Below, piece after piece: positions 17,909 to 27,698 of a stretch of 64,000 nucleotides of DNA. The translations under genes were made by a program, and so were the position numbers. Source of the DNA: Anaerolineales bacterium. Its GTDB lineage: Bacteria; Chloroflexota; Anaerolineae; Anaerolineales; Villigracilaceae. How positions within the stretch are numbered: position 1 is the stretch's first letter; the number at the start of each line of letters is the position of its first letter. Below the pieces are notes generated by a model that did not search any database, had not been told where the DNA came from, and saw nothing but the letters and a program-made list of their open reading frames with translations. Where the stretch lies: NCBI GenBank assembly GCA_020634895.1, contig JACKAV010000010.1, forward strand, positions 114,288 to 178,287, given 5' to 3'.

Positions 17909-18391
17909 ATGGAGAATAATTGCGGAATGCGACACATCCATTTATTACTCATTGCAGTTTTGCTTGGTGCCTGTACTGCCACACCCACCGTTGAGCCTAC
18001 GCCGACTGCCTCACCGCCATATCGAATTACATCGGACGATAATCCGTTCGAGCCTCAATTGGAAGATGTAAACCGGGCGGTGGCAACGGTTACGATCACA
18101 TCGGTCGGTCTTTCAGAAAGGTATGACTTTACCCCGCCTCGTTCGGCGATCAGCCTGGTCGGATACATGCCCAGCGTGTGCAATGAGCTGCGGGTAAATA
18201 TCAATCCACCCGACGAGAAATATAACGTGTATATCGAAGTCTATAGTCTCATCAACCCGAATATCCAATGCGATAATGTGTTTCAACAATTCGAGACGAG
18301 CATCCTATTCGGGACCTACTCACCGGGCAGGTATTTTGTCTGGGTAAACGGAAACTTGATGGGCGATTTTGTATCGTATGCAACAAATTGA
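17909..18391 (+). CDS. Small lipoprotein of unknown function
   Basis: A 160-residue secreted protein with a signal peptide and lipobox (LLGAC, about residues 19-23), then a Thr/Pro linker (TATPTVEPTPTASPP) and a compact domain. The start is uncertain: ATG 17909 sits six bases after a TATTAT box (leaderless), while ATG 17927 gives the more classical signal peptide MRHIHLLLIAVLLGAC. A terminator follows. Function unknown. Confidence 0.65.
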   Translation: MENNCGMRHIHLLLIAVLLGACTATPTVEPTPTASPPYRITSDDNPFEPQLEDVNRAVATVTITSVGLSERYDFTPPRSAISLVGYMPSVCNELRVNINPPDEKYNVYIEVYSLINPNIQCDNVFQQFETSILFGTYSPGRYFVWVNGNLMGDFVSYATN

Positions 18392-18418
18392 TAGATGTTG
18401 GTAAATAGTAGGAGGAAT

Positions 18419-18452
18419 CAAAAAGAGCCGGAAATTTTCCGGCTCTTTTTTG
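18419..18452. terminator. Bidirectional terminator between the lipoprotein and aap operon
   Basis: A 15-bp inverted repeat around 18420-18450 (arms built on AAGAGCCGG and CCGGCTCTT) has an A-run and a T-run on opposite sides. It lies between two convergent transcription units. Confidence 0.88.
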
Positions 18453-18453
18453 T

Positions 18454-19197
18454 TTAGTGGCTAAGTATCTGCGAGAGGAACAATTTTGTGCGTTCCTCTT
18501 TCGGAGCTTTAAATATCTCCTCCGGCGTGCCGCTCTCCACGATTTGCCCCTGATCGAAGAAGAACATGCGGTCTGCCACGGCGCGGGCAAAGCCCATTTC
18601 ATGCGTTACAACCAGCATGGTCATGCCGGATTTCGCCAGTTCCACCATCGCGTCCAACACTTCCTTGATCATTTCCGGGTCAAGCGCGGATGTCGGCTCG
18701 TCGAATAGCATGATCTTCGGCTGCATCGCGAGCGCGCGCGCAATTGCCACACGCTGCTGCTGCCCGCCCGAAAGTTGACCGGGGAATTTATGCGCCTGAT
18801 CTGGAATGCCAACACGCTCAAGCAATTGCATGGCGATCTCTTCCGCTTTCTTTTTCTCCCATTTGCGGACTTGAATGGGAGCCAAGACGATATTCTGCAT
18901 CACAGTTAAATGCGGGAAGAGATTGAACTGCTGGAACACCATGCCTGTTTCCATGCGGACCTGCTCAATATTGCGGACATCGTGACTTAACTCAATGCCA
19001 TCCACAAGGATCTCGCCGCGTTGATGTTCTTCAAGGCGGTTGATGGTGCGGATAAAGGTCGATTTTCCCGAACCGGAAGGACCAAAGATAACGATCACCT
19101 CCCGCCGTTTAACTTCCATGTTAATTCCCTTCAACACATGAAAGTTTCCGTACCATTTATGAAGATCATGAACTTTAATAATTGGTTCGTCAGCCAT
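18454..19197 (-). CDS. aapP: General amino acid ABC transporter, ATP-binding subunit
   Basis: A 247-residue polar-amino-acid type ATPase. Walker A GPSGSGKST, signature LSGGQQQR, Walker B IMLFDEPTSALDPEM and switch His in VVTHEMGFA are all intact. It is the last gene of an operon with two permeases and a binding protein and powers import from the cytoplasmic face. GAAGGAGA precedes the start 20 bp after the permease stop. Confidence 0.92.
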   Translation of the reverse strand: MADEPIIKVHDLHKWYGNFHVLKGINMEVKRREVIVIFGPSGSGKSTFIRTINRLEEHQRGEILVDGIELSHDVRNIEQVRMETGMVFQQFNLFPHLTVMQNIVLAPIQVRKWEKKKAEEIAMQLLERVGIPDQAHKFPGQLSGGQQQRVAIARALAMQPKIMLFDEPTSALDPEMIKEVLDAMVELAKSGMTMLVVTHEMGFARAVADRMFFFDQGQIVESGTPEEIFKAPKEERTKLFLSQILSH

Positions 19198-19217
19198 GAT
19201 TTGTCTCCTTCGTAATA

Positions 19218-20414
19218 TTATTTCCCAACGCCAAGGCGTTCTTCAAGTCGCTGGCTAAGATAAGACATTCCATAGCTCAACACCCAGTAGATCAGCGAAA
19301 TGAACACATAAACTTCACGCTGCAAACCCAGGAACTTGGGCTGTGCCAGAACGGTCTTTGCAATTCCAAGCAGGTCGAGCAAACCGACGATCGCCACAAG
19401 AGCCGTATCCTTGAACACCGCAATGAACTGTCCCACCAGGATCGGGATGACCAGCCGAAGAGCCTGCGGCAAAACAATATAGATCATCGTCTGCGCCTTG
19501 CCCAAGCCGAGCGCATGAGCCGCCTCAAACTGCCCCTTCGGGATTGCCTGCAACCCACCGCGCACATTTTCCGCGAGATACGCAGCGGAAAAGAGGACGA
19601 TACCCACCATTGCCCGAAGCACGCGATCAATGGTCACGCCTTGCGGCAAAAAGAGCGGCAGCATCAACTGCGCCATGAACAGGATGGTGATCAACGGCAC
19701 GCCGCGCACCAGCTCGATATACATCACGCTCGCAAGGCGAATGATCGGCAATTCAGAGCGGCGACCCAACGCAAGCAAAACACCGATGGGGAAGGAAAAC
19801 AGGATGCCAACAACAGTCAACAGGAAGGTCAGCAGCAACCCGCCCCAAAGATTCGTTTTGACGATCGCCAGAACGCCGCCAGAGTCAACGGGCGTGAAGC
19901 CGTGTGTCAATAGGATGATGATGGGCAGAGAGATAACCCACCCAATGATCACGCTTCTTCTCAGGACCTCGGGTCTGGAGCGGCCCAACCACCAGCCGAC
20001 CAACCCTGTAACAGACAGAACAATCAGCCACGTCCGCGGACCGGAACTGAAGGGAAGCAAAGCCAAAATCGCCGGACTCAATAAAAGCGCAACAGAGAAA
20101 CGAGACTCGCGCGCCCAAATGCCGATCGAATTTCCGCCAAGGAAGATCAGGAACGCAACACCGATCCACAACCTGGCTGCCTGCTCAAGCGGATACTGTC
20201 CGATCAGGATCAGGCGCAGGTTGGCAGAGATCACTTCCCATCTGGCAGTGGTCAATGCCCAGGTGAGGAATCCTTTGATTACCCAATAGGCGATCAAAAC
20301 ACCGATGATGGTCAGAATGGAATCGAGAACCGAGCCGAAGAGGTTTTTGCGGATCCAACGCAAAACATTCGAGCGTTCGCTAAGTGGAGGGAGTACGGAA
20401 TTCATCTCAGTCAT
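19218..20414 (-). CDS. aapM: General amino acid ABC transporter, permease 2 (AapM type)
   Basis: A 398-residue inner-membrane permease with about eight hydrophobic segments. The EAA coupling loop is AAHALGLGKAQTMIYIVLPQALR. The long N-terminal part before the conserved HisM-like domain distinguishes the Aap/Bzt permeases from shorter His/Gln ones. Its ATG is one base after the stop of the upstream permease, so translation is coupled. Confidence 0.9.
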   Translation of the reverse strand: MTEMNSVLPPLSERSNVLRWIRKNLFGSVLDSILTIIGVLIAYWVIKGFLTWALTTARWEVISANLRLILIGQYPLEQAARLWIGVAFLIFLGGNSIGIWARESRFSVALLLSPAILALLPFSSGPRTWLIVLSVTGLVGWWLGRSRPEVLRRSVIIGWVISLPIIILLTHGFTPVDSGGVLAIVKTNLWGGLLLTFLLTVVGILFSFPIGVLLALGRRSELPIIRLASVMYIELVRGVPLITILFMAQLMLPLFLPQGVTIDRVLRAMVGIVLFSAAYLAENVRGGLQAIPKGQFEAAHALGLGKAQTMIYIVLPQALRLVIPILVGQFIAVFKDTALVAIVGLLDLLGIAKTVLAQPKFLGLQREVYVFISLIYWVLSYGMSYLSQRLEERLGVGK

Positions 20415-20415
20415 G

Positions 20416-21597
20416 TTATCGCTCCACCAGTTTGATGCGCTGGTTGTACCAGTTCATGAACGCCGAGGTGATCAGGCTGAATGCGAGGTAGGTCAGCATC
20501 ACCAACGAGATCATCTCAACTGCGCGCCCGGTTTGATTCTGGACGGTATTCGAAACATAGAAAACATCAGGGAATCCGACCGCAATGGCGAGAGAAGAGT
20601 TTTTGATCAAGTTAAGGTATTGACTGGTCAGCGGCGGGACGATCACGCGCAATGCCTGCGGGAACACCACCAAACGCAGTGTTTGGAAGGCATTCAAACC
20701 AAGCGCGCGCGAAGCTTCCACTTGTCCCTTCGAAACAGAGGAAATACCGGCGCGTACAACTTCGCCGATAAAAGCGGATGTGTAGAGTACAAGACCGGAC
20801 GTCAACGCCATAAATTCAGGGCTGAGAACTTTCCCGCCGGCGAGATTTAAGCCATTGATATAAGCCAGATCCAGCGTGACAGGTTGTTCGGGTAGAACGA
20901 ACCAACCTAAAACAGAAACGCCAAGGAAGGTCAGCAGTGTCCACAACAAAGTCAAAGGCGCACGCCCGGTGCGTTTTTCATAGATATGCAGACCGAAGAA
21001 CACGCCGACAGCGAGGACCAAGCCGAATAGCATGATCAGGCGAAACGTCGGGAATGAAGCGGTTGGGAGACCCCATGGAATTCCCACGCCGCGATTCGTC
21101 AAAATAATATCGCCGGGCCACAAGATCGCTTCATTTACTTTTGGAAGTTTCAGGAAAACGCCAAGGTACCAGAAGATCAGGAAAACCAGCAGCGAAAGAT
21201 TACGAATGAATTCAAGATAAATGGCGGCAAGTTTGTTGATGATGAAATTGGTGGACAGGCGCGCGACACCAAGGATCACCCCCAAAATGGTGGCGAGGAT
21301 AATGCCGATAATGCTGACTGAAAGCGTGTTCAGCAAGCCGACCAGATATGCCTGCCAGTAGGATGAGCTGCGGCTATACGGAAAAAGGGATTCGGAAATA
21401 TCGAAGCCGGAAACGCCTTTGAGAAAATTGATACTGAGGGAAACGCCCTGTTTTGCCAGCCCCGCGTTCATATTCCGTATGATGACAAAGCCGAAAAATA
21501 AAACAATGAGAACAAACAAAATCTGTCCCAGAATGTCGAGGATGCGTTCATCCCGCCAAAAGGGAATGGATGTTGTTTGTTGGTTTTTATTTTGCAT
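20416..21597 (-). CDS. aapQ: General amino acid ABC transporter, permease 1 (AapQ type)
   Basis: A 393-residue permease with a long insertion between the first and later membrane segments, as in AapQ/BztB. The EAA loop reads ASRALGLNAFQTLRLVVFPQALR. The ATG at 21597 (MQNKNQQ) follows AGAGG; the open frame continues upstream without a start of comparable quality. It pairs with the next gene to form the heterodimeric channel. Confidence 0.9.
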   Translation of the reverse strand: MQNKNQQTTSIPFWRDERILDILGQILFVLIVLFFGFVIIRNMNAGLAKQGVSLSINFLKGVSGFDISESLFPYSRSSSYWQAYLVGLLNTLSVSIIGIILATILGVILGVARLSTNFIINKLAAIYLEFIRNLSLLVFLIFWYLGVFLKLPKVNEAILWPGDIILTNRGVGIPWGLPTASFPTFRLIMLFGLVLAVGVFFGLHIYEKRTGRAPLTLLWTLLTFLGVSVLGWFVLPEQPVTLDLAYINGLNLAGGKVLSPEFMALTSGLVLYTSAFIGEVVRAGISSVSKGQVEASRALGLNAFQTLRLVVFPQALRVIVPPLTSQYLNLIKNSSLAIAVGFPDVFYVSNTVQNQTGRAVEMISLVMLTYLAFSLITSAFMNWYNQRIKLVER

Positions 21598-21666
21598 AAA
21601 CCAACCTCTACTTAAGATTGAAGGCGGGGAGAAACTCCCCACCTTCAATATCATTACGGATTCGGT

Positions 21667-22752
21667 TTAGCGGACAGGCGGAGCGTAGAGCAAACCACCG
21701 TCGGTGTACAGGCTGTTGTAGCCGCGCGGGATAAAGGTCGGGGTGTCGGGTCCGAGGTTGCGGTTGTAGACTTCCTCGTAGTTACCGACCGTCTTGATGA
21801 TGTTGTAAGCCCAGGCATTATCGAGACCGAGCTTCAATCCCATGTCACCTTCAACGCCGAGTAAACGTCTGATCTCGGGGGATTGAGAGCTGGCTTTCAT
21901 ATCATCCACATTGGTGGAGTCAACGCCGTACTCTTCACCGGCGAACATGGCGAAGACGGTCCACTGAGCGATGTCGAACCACTGGTCGTCGCCGTGGCGG
22001 ACCATCGGTCCGAGCGGTTCCTTGGACATGGTCACATCGAGGATGACGTGAGCGGAGGGATCAGCCAAAACGGTGCGGCGCGCAACCAAACCGGATTTAT
22101 CGGTGGTGACCGCATCACAGCGACCTTCGGAATAAGCCGCAAAAGTTGAGTCGGCGTCTTCAAAGACAGCGGGAGTGTAGGAAATGCCTTCAGCTGCCAT
22201 CACATCAGCGAGGTTGAGCTCGGTGGTGGTACCGGTCTGAACACAGATCGTGCCGCCATCCAGGTCTTTCAATGTGGTGGCGCCGCTGTCAGCGGGAACC
22301 ATCATGCCCTGACCATCATAGAAAGTGGTCGCGGTGAAGTTGCCAGCCAGTTCGGTATCGCGGGAGAGGGTCCAGGTGGTGTTGCGGCTGAGAATGTCGA
22401 TCTCACCGGACTGTAACGCCGTGAAGCGTTCAGAAGCAGTCACCGGGCGGAATTCCACTTTGCTGGGATCGCCAAAAATGGCAGCCGCGAGAGCGCGGCA
22501 GTAATCCACATCAAAGCCGGAGTAGTTACCGCTTTCGTCCACATAGCCGAAGCCGGGCACCTGGGCGTTGACGCCGCAGATCAAGTTCCCGCGCGCCTTG
22601 ACGGTTTCAAGGGTCACGCCGAAACCGGCAGGCGAAGCCGGTGCTTCTGTAGCATCCGCAGCAGGTGCATCTGTCGCTGCAGATGAGCCGCAAGCAGTCA
22701 TAATGATGCTTGCGACAATCAACATTGATACAAGTAACAGTGATTTACGCAT
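21667..22752 (-). CDS. aapJ: General amino acid ABC transporter, substrate-binding lipoprotein (AapJ type)
   Basis: A 361-residue periplasmic-binding-protein-like lipoprotein. The signal peptide ends in lipobox MTAC, followed by an Ala/Thr/Pro linker and a class III solute-binding domain (GFDVDYCRALAAAIFGD, FTALQSGEIDILSRN). The two-domain protein captures amino acids outside the membrane and feeds AapQMP. AAGGAGGAG precedes the ATG at 22752. It is the first and presumably most expressed gene of the operon. Confidence 0.92.
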   Translation of the reverse strand: MRKSLLLVSMLIVASIIMTACGSSAATDAPAADATEAPASPAGFGVTLETVKARGNLICGVNAQVPGFGYVDESGNYSGFDVDYCRALAAAIFGDPSKVEFRPVTASERFTALQSGEIDILSRNTTWTLSRDTELAGNFTATTFYDGQGMMVPADSGATTLKDLDGGTICVQTGTTTELNLADVMAAEGISYTPAVFEDADSTFAAYSEGRCDAVTTDKSGLVARRTVLADPSAHVILDVTMSKEPLGPMVRHGDDQWFDIAQWTVFAMFAGEEYGVDSTNVDDMKASSQSPEIRRLLGVEGDMGLKLGLDNAWAYNIIKTVGNYEEVYNRNLGPDTPTFIPRGYNSLYTDGGLLYAPPVR

Positions 22753-22921
22753 TTCTCCTCCTTGAGAAATAAAAAAAAATTGGAAGCGGGAATTCTTTTT
22801 GAACACAGTGTCCTCTTAATTCCGCGCCCGTCATATCTTTGTAACTTATTTTTTATAAAAAATCAAGACAATTAAATTGATTTGTGATAATAAACATTAA
22901 TCAAGCACATAAACTTATATA

Positions 22922-23398
22922 TCAAGTTGTCGAACTTACATCTCCCACACGCGCATTGACGAGTTTTATCAGATCAGATAATCCCAATTGAATATTCAAT
23001 CCGCGCTGCCCGCCGGAGATATAAATTTCTTTAAAATTCTCAGCAGAAGAATCAATAACAACTTGAAATCCCTTGTTGATCAATGCCAGAGGAGAAATAC
23101 CGCCCGCCTGCAGCCCGGTCATTTGCTCGGCTTCGCGCTCGGTGGGCAGATGCATCTTCTTTTCACCCAAAAAGCCGGCAAGCTTTTTCAGATCCACTAC
23201 AGACGGGCCGGGAATCACAGCCAATACGGGTTTTCCTTTTTCCCGTTTCGTGACAATGGTCTTGAATACCTGTTCCTCCGGCACATTCAACAGCCGCGCC
23301 GATTCCAATGCGCCCAACTTTTCGGCTGGCAGCTCACGAGCCGTATACTTCACCTTGCGGGCATCCAAAAATCTTGTGATATTATTCGTGACAGACAT
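22922..23398 (-). CDS. ybaK: YbaK/EbsC-type aminoacyl-tRNA deacylase
   Basis: A 158-residue protein of the YbaK/ProX family, which hydrolyses mischarged tRNA such as Cys-tRNA(Pro). Family features are FKTIVTKREKGKPVLAVIPG and the GGISPLAL loop, plus the N-terminal RFLDARKVKY segment. The ATG at 23398 (MSVTNNITRF) is preferred over a TTG two codons upstream. It points toward the aap operon, 170 bp away. Confidence 0.88.
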   Translation of the reverse strand: MSVTNNITRFLDARKVKYTARELPAEKLGALESARLLNVPEEQVFKTIVTKREKGKPVLAVIPGPSVVDLKKLAGFLGEKKMHLPTEREAEQMTGLQAGGISPLALINKGFQVVIDSSAENFKEIYISGGQRGLNIQLGLSDLIKLVNARVGDVSSTT

Positions 23399-23586
23399 TT
23401 GCAATAAATTCCTGTAGAATATTATAAACTGTACAAAATAGTCGAATGTTTCTTTAGAAGTGATGGATGTTGATTCTGGCTAATATCCGGGATCACTCGC
23501 GATAAAGGAAGCTCACCGCCTCCAAACGGACCTTGGAGCGGTTCTGCCCATCAAACCATTTCACCCTGAAGATTGGAGACATGTTC

Positions 23587-24039
23587 ATGATCAGCACGGA
23601 AACCCTTTCTCAATTCAGTCTATTCAAAGATATTCCTGAATCGCTATTGGAAGAAATCGCCGCATTGAGCAAAGAAGCCGCCGCCAAAAAGGGCGAGATC
23701 ATCTTCCGCGAAGGCGAAAAAGCCGATAAGCTTCACTTCCTTATGAATGGAAGCGTCGCCTTGCGGGTAAAACTGACCTCCCGCCCAGACAGCGTGACCG
23801 TTTCGTTCGTCTCCTCCCCATTTCAAAGTTTTGGTTGGTCGGGCATTGTGCCGCCGTATCACTATACATCCAGCGCCGAATGCGACGAAGACACCAATTT
23901 GCTGATCATCCCAGCCGACCCGTTCATGAAATTGCTGGAAAAAAATCCGGAACACGGCTTCACAATCATGAAGCGCATCTCCGAGATCATCGCAGACCGA
24001 TTGAGGAACAGCCGTCAGGCACTGCTGAAAACACTGTAA
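23587..24039 (+). CDS. Cyclic nucleotide-binding domain protein
   Basis: A 150-residue protein that is almost only a CRP-type cNMP-binding beta-barrel (LFKDIPESLLEEIAALS; EIIFREGEKADKLHFLMNGSVALRV) with a C-terminal helix and no DNA-binding domain. The usual phosphate-binding cassette is not obvious (SSPFQSFGWSG takes its place), so ligand binding is uncertain. GGAG is eight bases before ATG 23587 and only two before the ATG at 23581, so 23587 is chosen. It could sense the product of the cyclase at 4589, but that is speculation. Confidence 0.8.
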   Translation: MISTETLSQFSLFKDIPESLLEEIAALSKEAAAKKGEIIFREGEKADKLHFLMNGSVALRVKLTSRPDSVTVSFVSSPFQSFGWSGIVPPYHYTSSAECDEDTNLLIIPADPFMKLLEKNPEHGFTIMKRISEIIADRLRNSRQALLKTL

Positions 24040-24057
24040 AAGAGAAAAATTTCCACA

Positions 24058-24092
24058 TGCCCTCGAAGTCCGTTTTCGAGGGCAGTATTTTT
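24058..24092 (+). terminator. Rho-independent terminator
   Basis: TGCCCTCGAA (24058-24067) and TTCGAGGGCA (24075-24084) form a 10-bp stem followed by a T-rich run. Confidence 0.85.
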
Positions 24093-24176
24093 TATCGGCG
24101 AAGAAAAGGCACCTGAAACCTTAACCAGCCTGAGGTCCGCTTGGAAGCGAAGCCTTTGGCGTAGTAAAATCATGGA

Positions 24177-26387
24177 ATGAAGTCGGCTGTTGTAGAAATC
24201 CCCATGGAACGTTTATTGGAACAGCTTCCGGATACGTATTCGATCGCAGACCGGGAACTGGTCATGCGTGCCTACGCAATGGCGGAAGAGGCGCACCGTG
24301 AGCAAAAACGTCACTCGGGCGAGCCGTACATCAATCATTGCATTGCCGTGGCGAGCATCCTCGCCGAGATGAAAGTCCCTGCCGAAGTTATCGCCGCCGG
24401 CTTGCTGCATGACACCGTTGAAGATACGTCCGTCTCATTGGCGGATGTTCGACGCGAATTTGGGGACACGGTGCGGCTGCTTGTGGATGGGGTGACAAAA
24501 TTGACGCACCTGCCGCGTGTTTCCCGCGGCGACCAGCACGCCGAGGTAGACGAAAAAGAAGAGGAAATTCAGCCTGCCGCCCTGCTCGGGCGCAAGGAAG
24601 ATATGATCTCCGAAACCCTGCGCAAGACCTTCCTTGCCATGGGTGAAGATGTCAGCGTGGTCCTTATCAAATTGGCAGACCGCTTGCACAATATGCGCAC
24701 ACTCGGTTACATGCCGGAGCACAAGCGCAAACGCATTGCGCAGGAGACGCTGGATATATTTGCGCCGCTGGCGAATCGACTCGGTATCTGGCAGTTAAAG
24801 TGGGAATTGGAAGACCTGAGTTTCCGTTATGTGCAGCCGGAAAAGTACAAAGAGATCGCCGAATCACTAGCAGAGCGCCGACCTGACCGCGAAAAGCAGT
24901 TGGAAGATATCAAGTTAAATCTGGCGCGCCTGCTTGAAAAGAACAATATCAAAGCTGAGATCAGCGGACGCCCAAAGCATATCTATTCGATCTACAAAAA
25001 GATGCAGAAGAAGGACAAAGCCTTCAGCATGTTGTATGACGTACGTGCTGTACGGCTTATCGTCCCTGATGTGCCGTCCTGTTATGCGGCACTGGGTGTG
25101 ATCCACACCACGTGGAGACCGATTCCCGGCGAATTCGATGATTACATCGCCGCCCCAAAAGACAATCATTATCAATCCCTGCATACAGCCGTCATGTACG
25201 ACGATCGGCGTCCGCTGGAAATTCAGATCCGCACACAGGAAATGCACATGAGCGCCGAATACGGTATTGCCGCGCATTGGCGATACAAGGAAGGCGGCAA
25301 GCACGACAAGCAGTTCGAGGAACGCATCAACGACCTGCGCAAGATGATGGAATGGCGCTCGGACGTGAATGACGCCACTGAATTCGTCGAGTCAATGCAG
25401 AGCGATGTTTTCCGCGACCGCGTGTATATCTTCACCCCGCGTGGAGACGCCATCGACCTGCCTGCCGGTTCCACTCCCATTGATTTTGCCTATCACGTTC
25501 ACACGGATATTGGTCATCGCTGCCGCGGCGCGCGCGTAAATGGAAAACTCGTGCCATTGGATACAGAGTTAAAAACCGGCGACACGGTTGAAGTGCTCAC
25601 CGCCAAGCGTGGAGGTCCCAGCCGCGACTGGCTGAACAGCAATCTCAATCTGGTAAAGACCCAGCGCGCCAAGTCGAAGATCCGCGTGTGGTTCAAGAAA
25701 TTACAGGATGAGCAAAACCTCGCTACAGGCCGCGCCACCCTTGAGCGCGAACTTCAACGTCTGGGTATTTCGGATGTCAACTTCGAAAAACTGGCGCGCG
25801 AATTGGGATACAAATCGCCGGATAATATGTACATCGACCTGAGCACCGGCGAACTTGCGCTCAACAAGGTCATCAAACATTTCGCTGACGATGAAGAAAT
25901 AAAAGACACCATCGAAGCAAATGCACCAGCCACTACACACAAATCCACAGACGCGATCGAAGTGGTCGGCTTGAAAGGCATGCTGGCTTCGATGGCAAAG
26001 TGCTGCAACCCCATGCCCGGCGACCAGATCGTCGGCTACATCACCCGAGGGCGCGGAGCAACCATCCACCGGCTCGACTGCCCAAACATCCTTCAAACCC
26101 AGGACCGCGAACGCTTGTTAAAAGTAGGCTGGGGACATGTTGAGCACACCTACCCCGTACCGGTAAGGATCAAAGCCTACGACCGGCAGGGTTTGATGAG
26201 CGATATCTCGAACCTGCTTTCGGATGAAAACATCAATATCGATAATGTGTCGGTCAACGTCAATCGAAGCATCGCGGATTTACGGCTCATCATCGAAGTC
26301 AGAGACCTGACCCAGTTAAGCCGCATCCTGACGCGCATCGAAAACCTTCCAAACGTTATGGAAGCCGTCCGCACAAAGCCGGGGTAA
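24177..26387 (+). CDS. rel: RelA/SpoT-family (p)ppGpp synthetase/hydrolase
   Basis: A 736-residue long RSH protein: HD hydrolase domain (about 25-200), synthetase domain (about 235-350), TGS (about 395-460), a Cys-containing region (MAKCCNPMPGDQIVGY) and ACT. All hydrolase residues are present: Arg45, His54, His78-Asp79, Glu82-Asp83, Asp168 and Asn172. The synthetase signature that is usually RxKD in bifunctional enzymes is E319-F-D-D322 here, the form known from monofunctional RelA. The HD domain also has an extra acidic loop of about 20 residues (around 115-140). A TAAAAT box ends six bases before the ATG, which suggests a leaderless mRNA. Confidence 0.93.
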   Translation: MKSAVVEIPMERLLEQLPDTYSIADRELVMRAYAMAEEAHREQKRHSGEPYINHCIAVASILAEMKVPAEVIAAGLLHDTVEDTSVSLADVRREFGDTVRLLVDGVTKLTHLPRVSRGDQHAEVDEKEEEIQPAALLGRKEDMISETLRKTFLAMGEDVSVVLIKLADRLHNMRTLGYMPEHKRKRIAQETLDIFAPLANRLGIWQLKWELEDLSFRYVQPEKYKEIAESLAERRPDREKQLEDIKLNLARLLEKNNIKAEISGRPKHIYSIYKKMQKKDKAFSMLYDVRAVRLIVPDVPSCYAALGVIHTTWRPIPGEFDDYIAAPKDNHYQSLHTAVMYDDRRPLEIQIRTQEMHMSAEYGIAAHWRYKEGGKHDKQFEERINDLRKMMEWRSDVNDATEFVESMQSDVFRDRVYIFTPRGDAIDLPAGSTPIDFAYHVHTDIGHRCRGARVNGKLVPLDTELKTGDTVEVLTAKRGGPSRDWLNSNLNLVKTQRAKSKIRVWFKKLQDEQNLATGRATLERELQRLGISDVNFEKLARELGYKSPDNMYIDLSTGELALNKVIKHFADDEEIKDTIEANAPATTHKSTDAIEVVGLKGMLASMAKCCNPMPGDQIVGYITRGRGATIHRLDCPNILQTQDRERLLKVGWGHVEHTYPVPVRIKAYDRQGLMSDISNLLSDENINIDNVSVNVNRSIADLRLIIEVRDLTQLSRILTRIENLPNVMEAVRTKPG

Positions 26388-26457
26388 AAAGACATTTGCA
26401 ATGCGACTGTCACGCCAAAAACGCGAATTAAGTTGAGAACAATTTTTTATAAGGGGG

Positions 26458-26463
26458 TATAAT
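26458..26463 (+). promoter_or_regulatory. -10 box upstream of moeA
   Basis: TATAAT ends 14 bases before the moeA ATG, with a TTGAGA 19 bp upstream of it as a weak -35. The leader would be about seven bases long and has no Shine-Dalgarno site. Confidence 0.5.
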
Positions 26464-26477
26464 CGCGGCGCTTCGAT

Positions 26478-27692
26478 ATGCTTACTGTTACTGAAGCGCG
26501 CGAGCGCATCCTTTCCAACTTCAAAACCACCACAACCGAGACCATTCCGCTGACAGATTCAGCGCAGCGGGTTTTGGGCGTGGACATTCTTGTAGATGGG
26601 GACTATCCGCCATTTGATAATTCAGCGATGGATGGATTTGCACTTCGTTCCGAGGACACAACCGCCTCACCCACGACGTTGAATGTGGTCGCTGATATCC
26701 CAGCCGGTTCCCCGCCGACAGTTTCCCTTAAGGCAGGCGAAGCCGCGCGAATCATGACCGGCGCGCAAGTCCCCCAGGGCGCAGACTGTGTCATCCCCGT
26801 GGAAGACACCGACTTCAATGACCGCAACGCGGGAACAACCCCACCCAAAACCATAACATTCACCAAACAAATGAAAGCGGGCGATAACGTACGCCCACAT
26901 GGCACGGATATGCGCGCGGGTGAAACGGTACTGAAAAAGGGACGCACACTCAAGGCACAAGATCTTGGGCTGCTGGCAACACTTGGCATTGCAAACGTCA
27001 CAGTCCACAAAAAAGCACGGGTGGCGCTTCTTTCATCCGGCAATGAACTGCTGGATGCGAACGCTCCGCTCGAACCGGGCAAGATCCGCGATTCGAATTC
27101 GTACGCACTGGCAGCCGCGATCCAGAGTGCAGATACAGATGTGATCCGGCTCGGCGTCGCAAAAGACACGCGCGAATCGGTAACAAGTCTGCTGGATAAA
27201 GCTGCGGCAGAAAACGCCGATCTGATCCTCTCTTCGGCAGGCGTAAGCGTCGGCGCTTTTGATTTCATTAAAGAAGTGATCGAAGCGAACGGGCAAATGG
27301 ATTTCTGGAAAGTGAACATGCGCCCGGGGAAACCGTTGGCATTCGGGGAGTATCGCGGCATTCCCTTCATTGGGCTGCCGGGCAACCCGGTTTCTGCGTT
27401 CGTTGGGTTCGAGGTTTTCGTACGTCCCACGCTCGAACGGCTGAACGGCAAAATGGACGGAGGCAGGCAAACGGTCAAAGTTCGATGCGCAGAAGAGGTC
27501 AATTCAGACGGGCGTGAGAGCTATCTCCGCGTGAAAATCCGCATGGAAGACAGCATCCGCACCGCCGTTTTGACCGGTCATCAAGGTTCTGGCAACCTGC
27601 TATCGCTGGTACAGGCAGACGCTTTACTAATCATCCCCGCTGGTGTAAAATGCGTGCCTGCTGGCTCGGAAGTGGAAGCCATACTGTTATGA
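26478..27692 (+). CDS. moeA: Molybdopterin molybdenumtransferase MoeA
   Basis: A 404-residue enzyme that inserts molybdate into adenylated molybdopterin. Diagnostic segments are FDNSAMDGFAL, the GTDM loop, MRPGKPLAFG and GLPGNPVSAFVGFE, in the order expected for the four MoeA domains. No other cofactor gene is adjacent. The next gene starts seven bases after the stop, so moeA, the VKOR gene and the small acidic gene probably form an operon. Confidence 0.93.
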   Translation: MLTVTEARERILSNFKTTTTETIPLTDSAQRVLGVDILVDGDYPPFDNSAMDGFALRSEDTTASPTTLNVVADIPAGSPPTVSLKAGEAARIMTGAQVPQGADCVIPVEDTDFNDRNAGTTPPKTITFTKQMKAGDNVRPHGTDMRAGETVLKKGRTLKAQDLGLLATLGIANVTVHKKARVALLSSGNELLDANAPLEPGKIRDSNSYALAAAIQSADTDVIRLGVAKDTRESVTSLLDKAAAENADLILSSAGVSVGAFDFIKEVIEANGQMDFWKVNMRPGKPLAFGEYRGIPFIGLPGNPVSAFVGFEVFVRPTLERLNGKMDGGRQTVKVRCAEEVNSDGRESYLRVKIRMEDSIRTAVLTGHQGSGNLLSLVQADALLIIPAGVKCVPAGSEVEAILL

Positions 27693-27698
27693 GGTCCT

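Noticed and set aside
18405..18420. AGGAGG site with no following gene
   Set aside because: It is followed directly by a terminator hairpin; probably chance.
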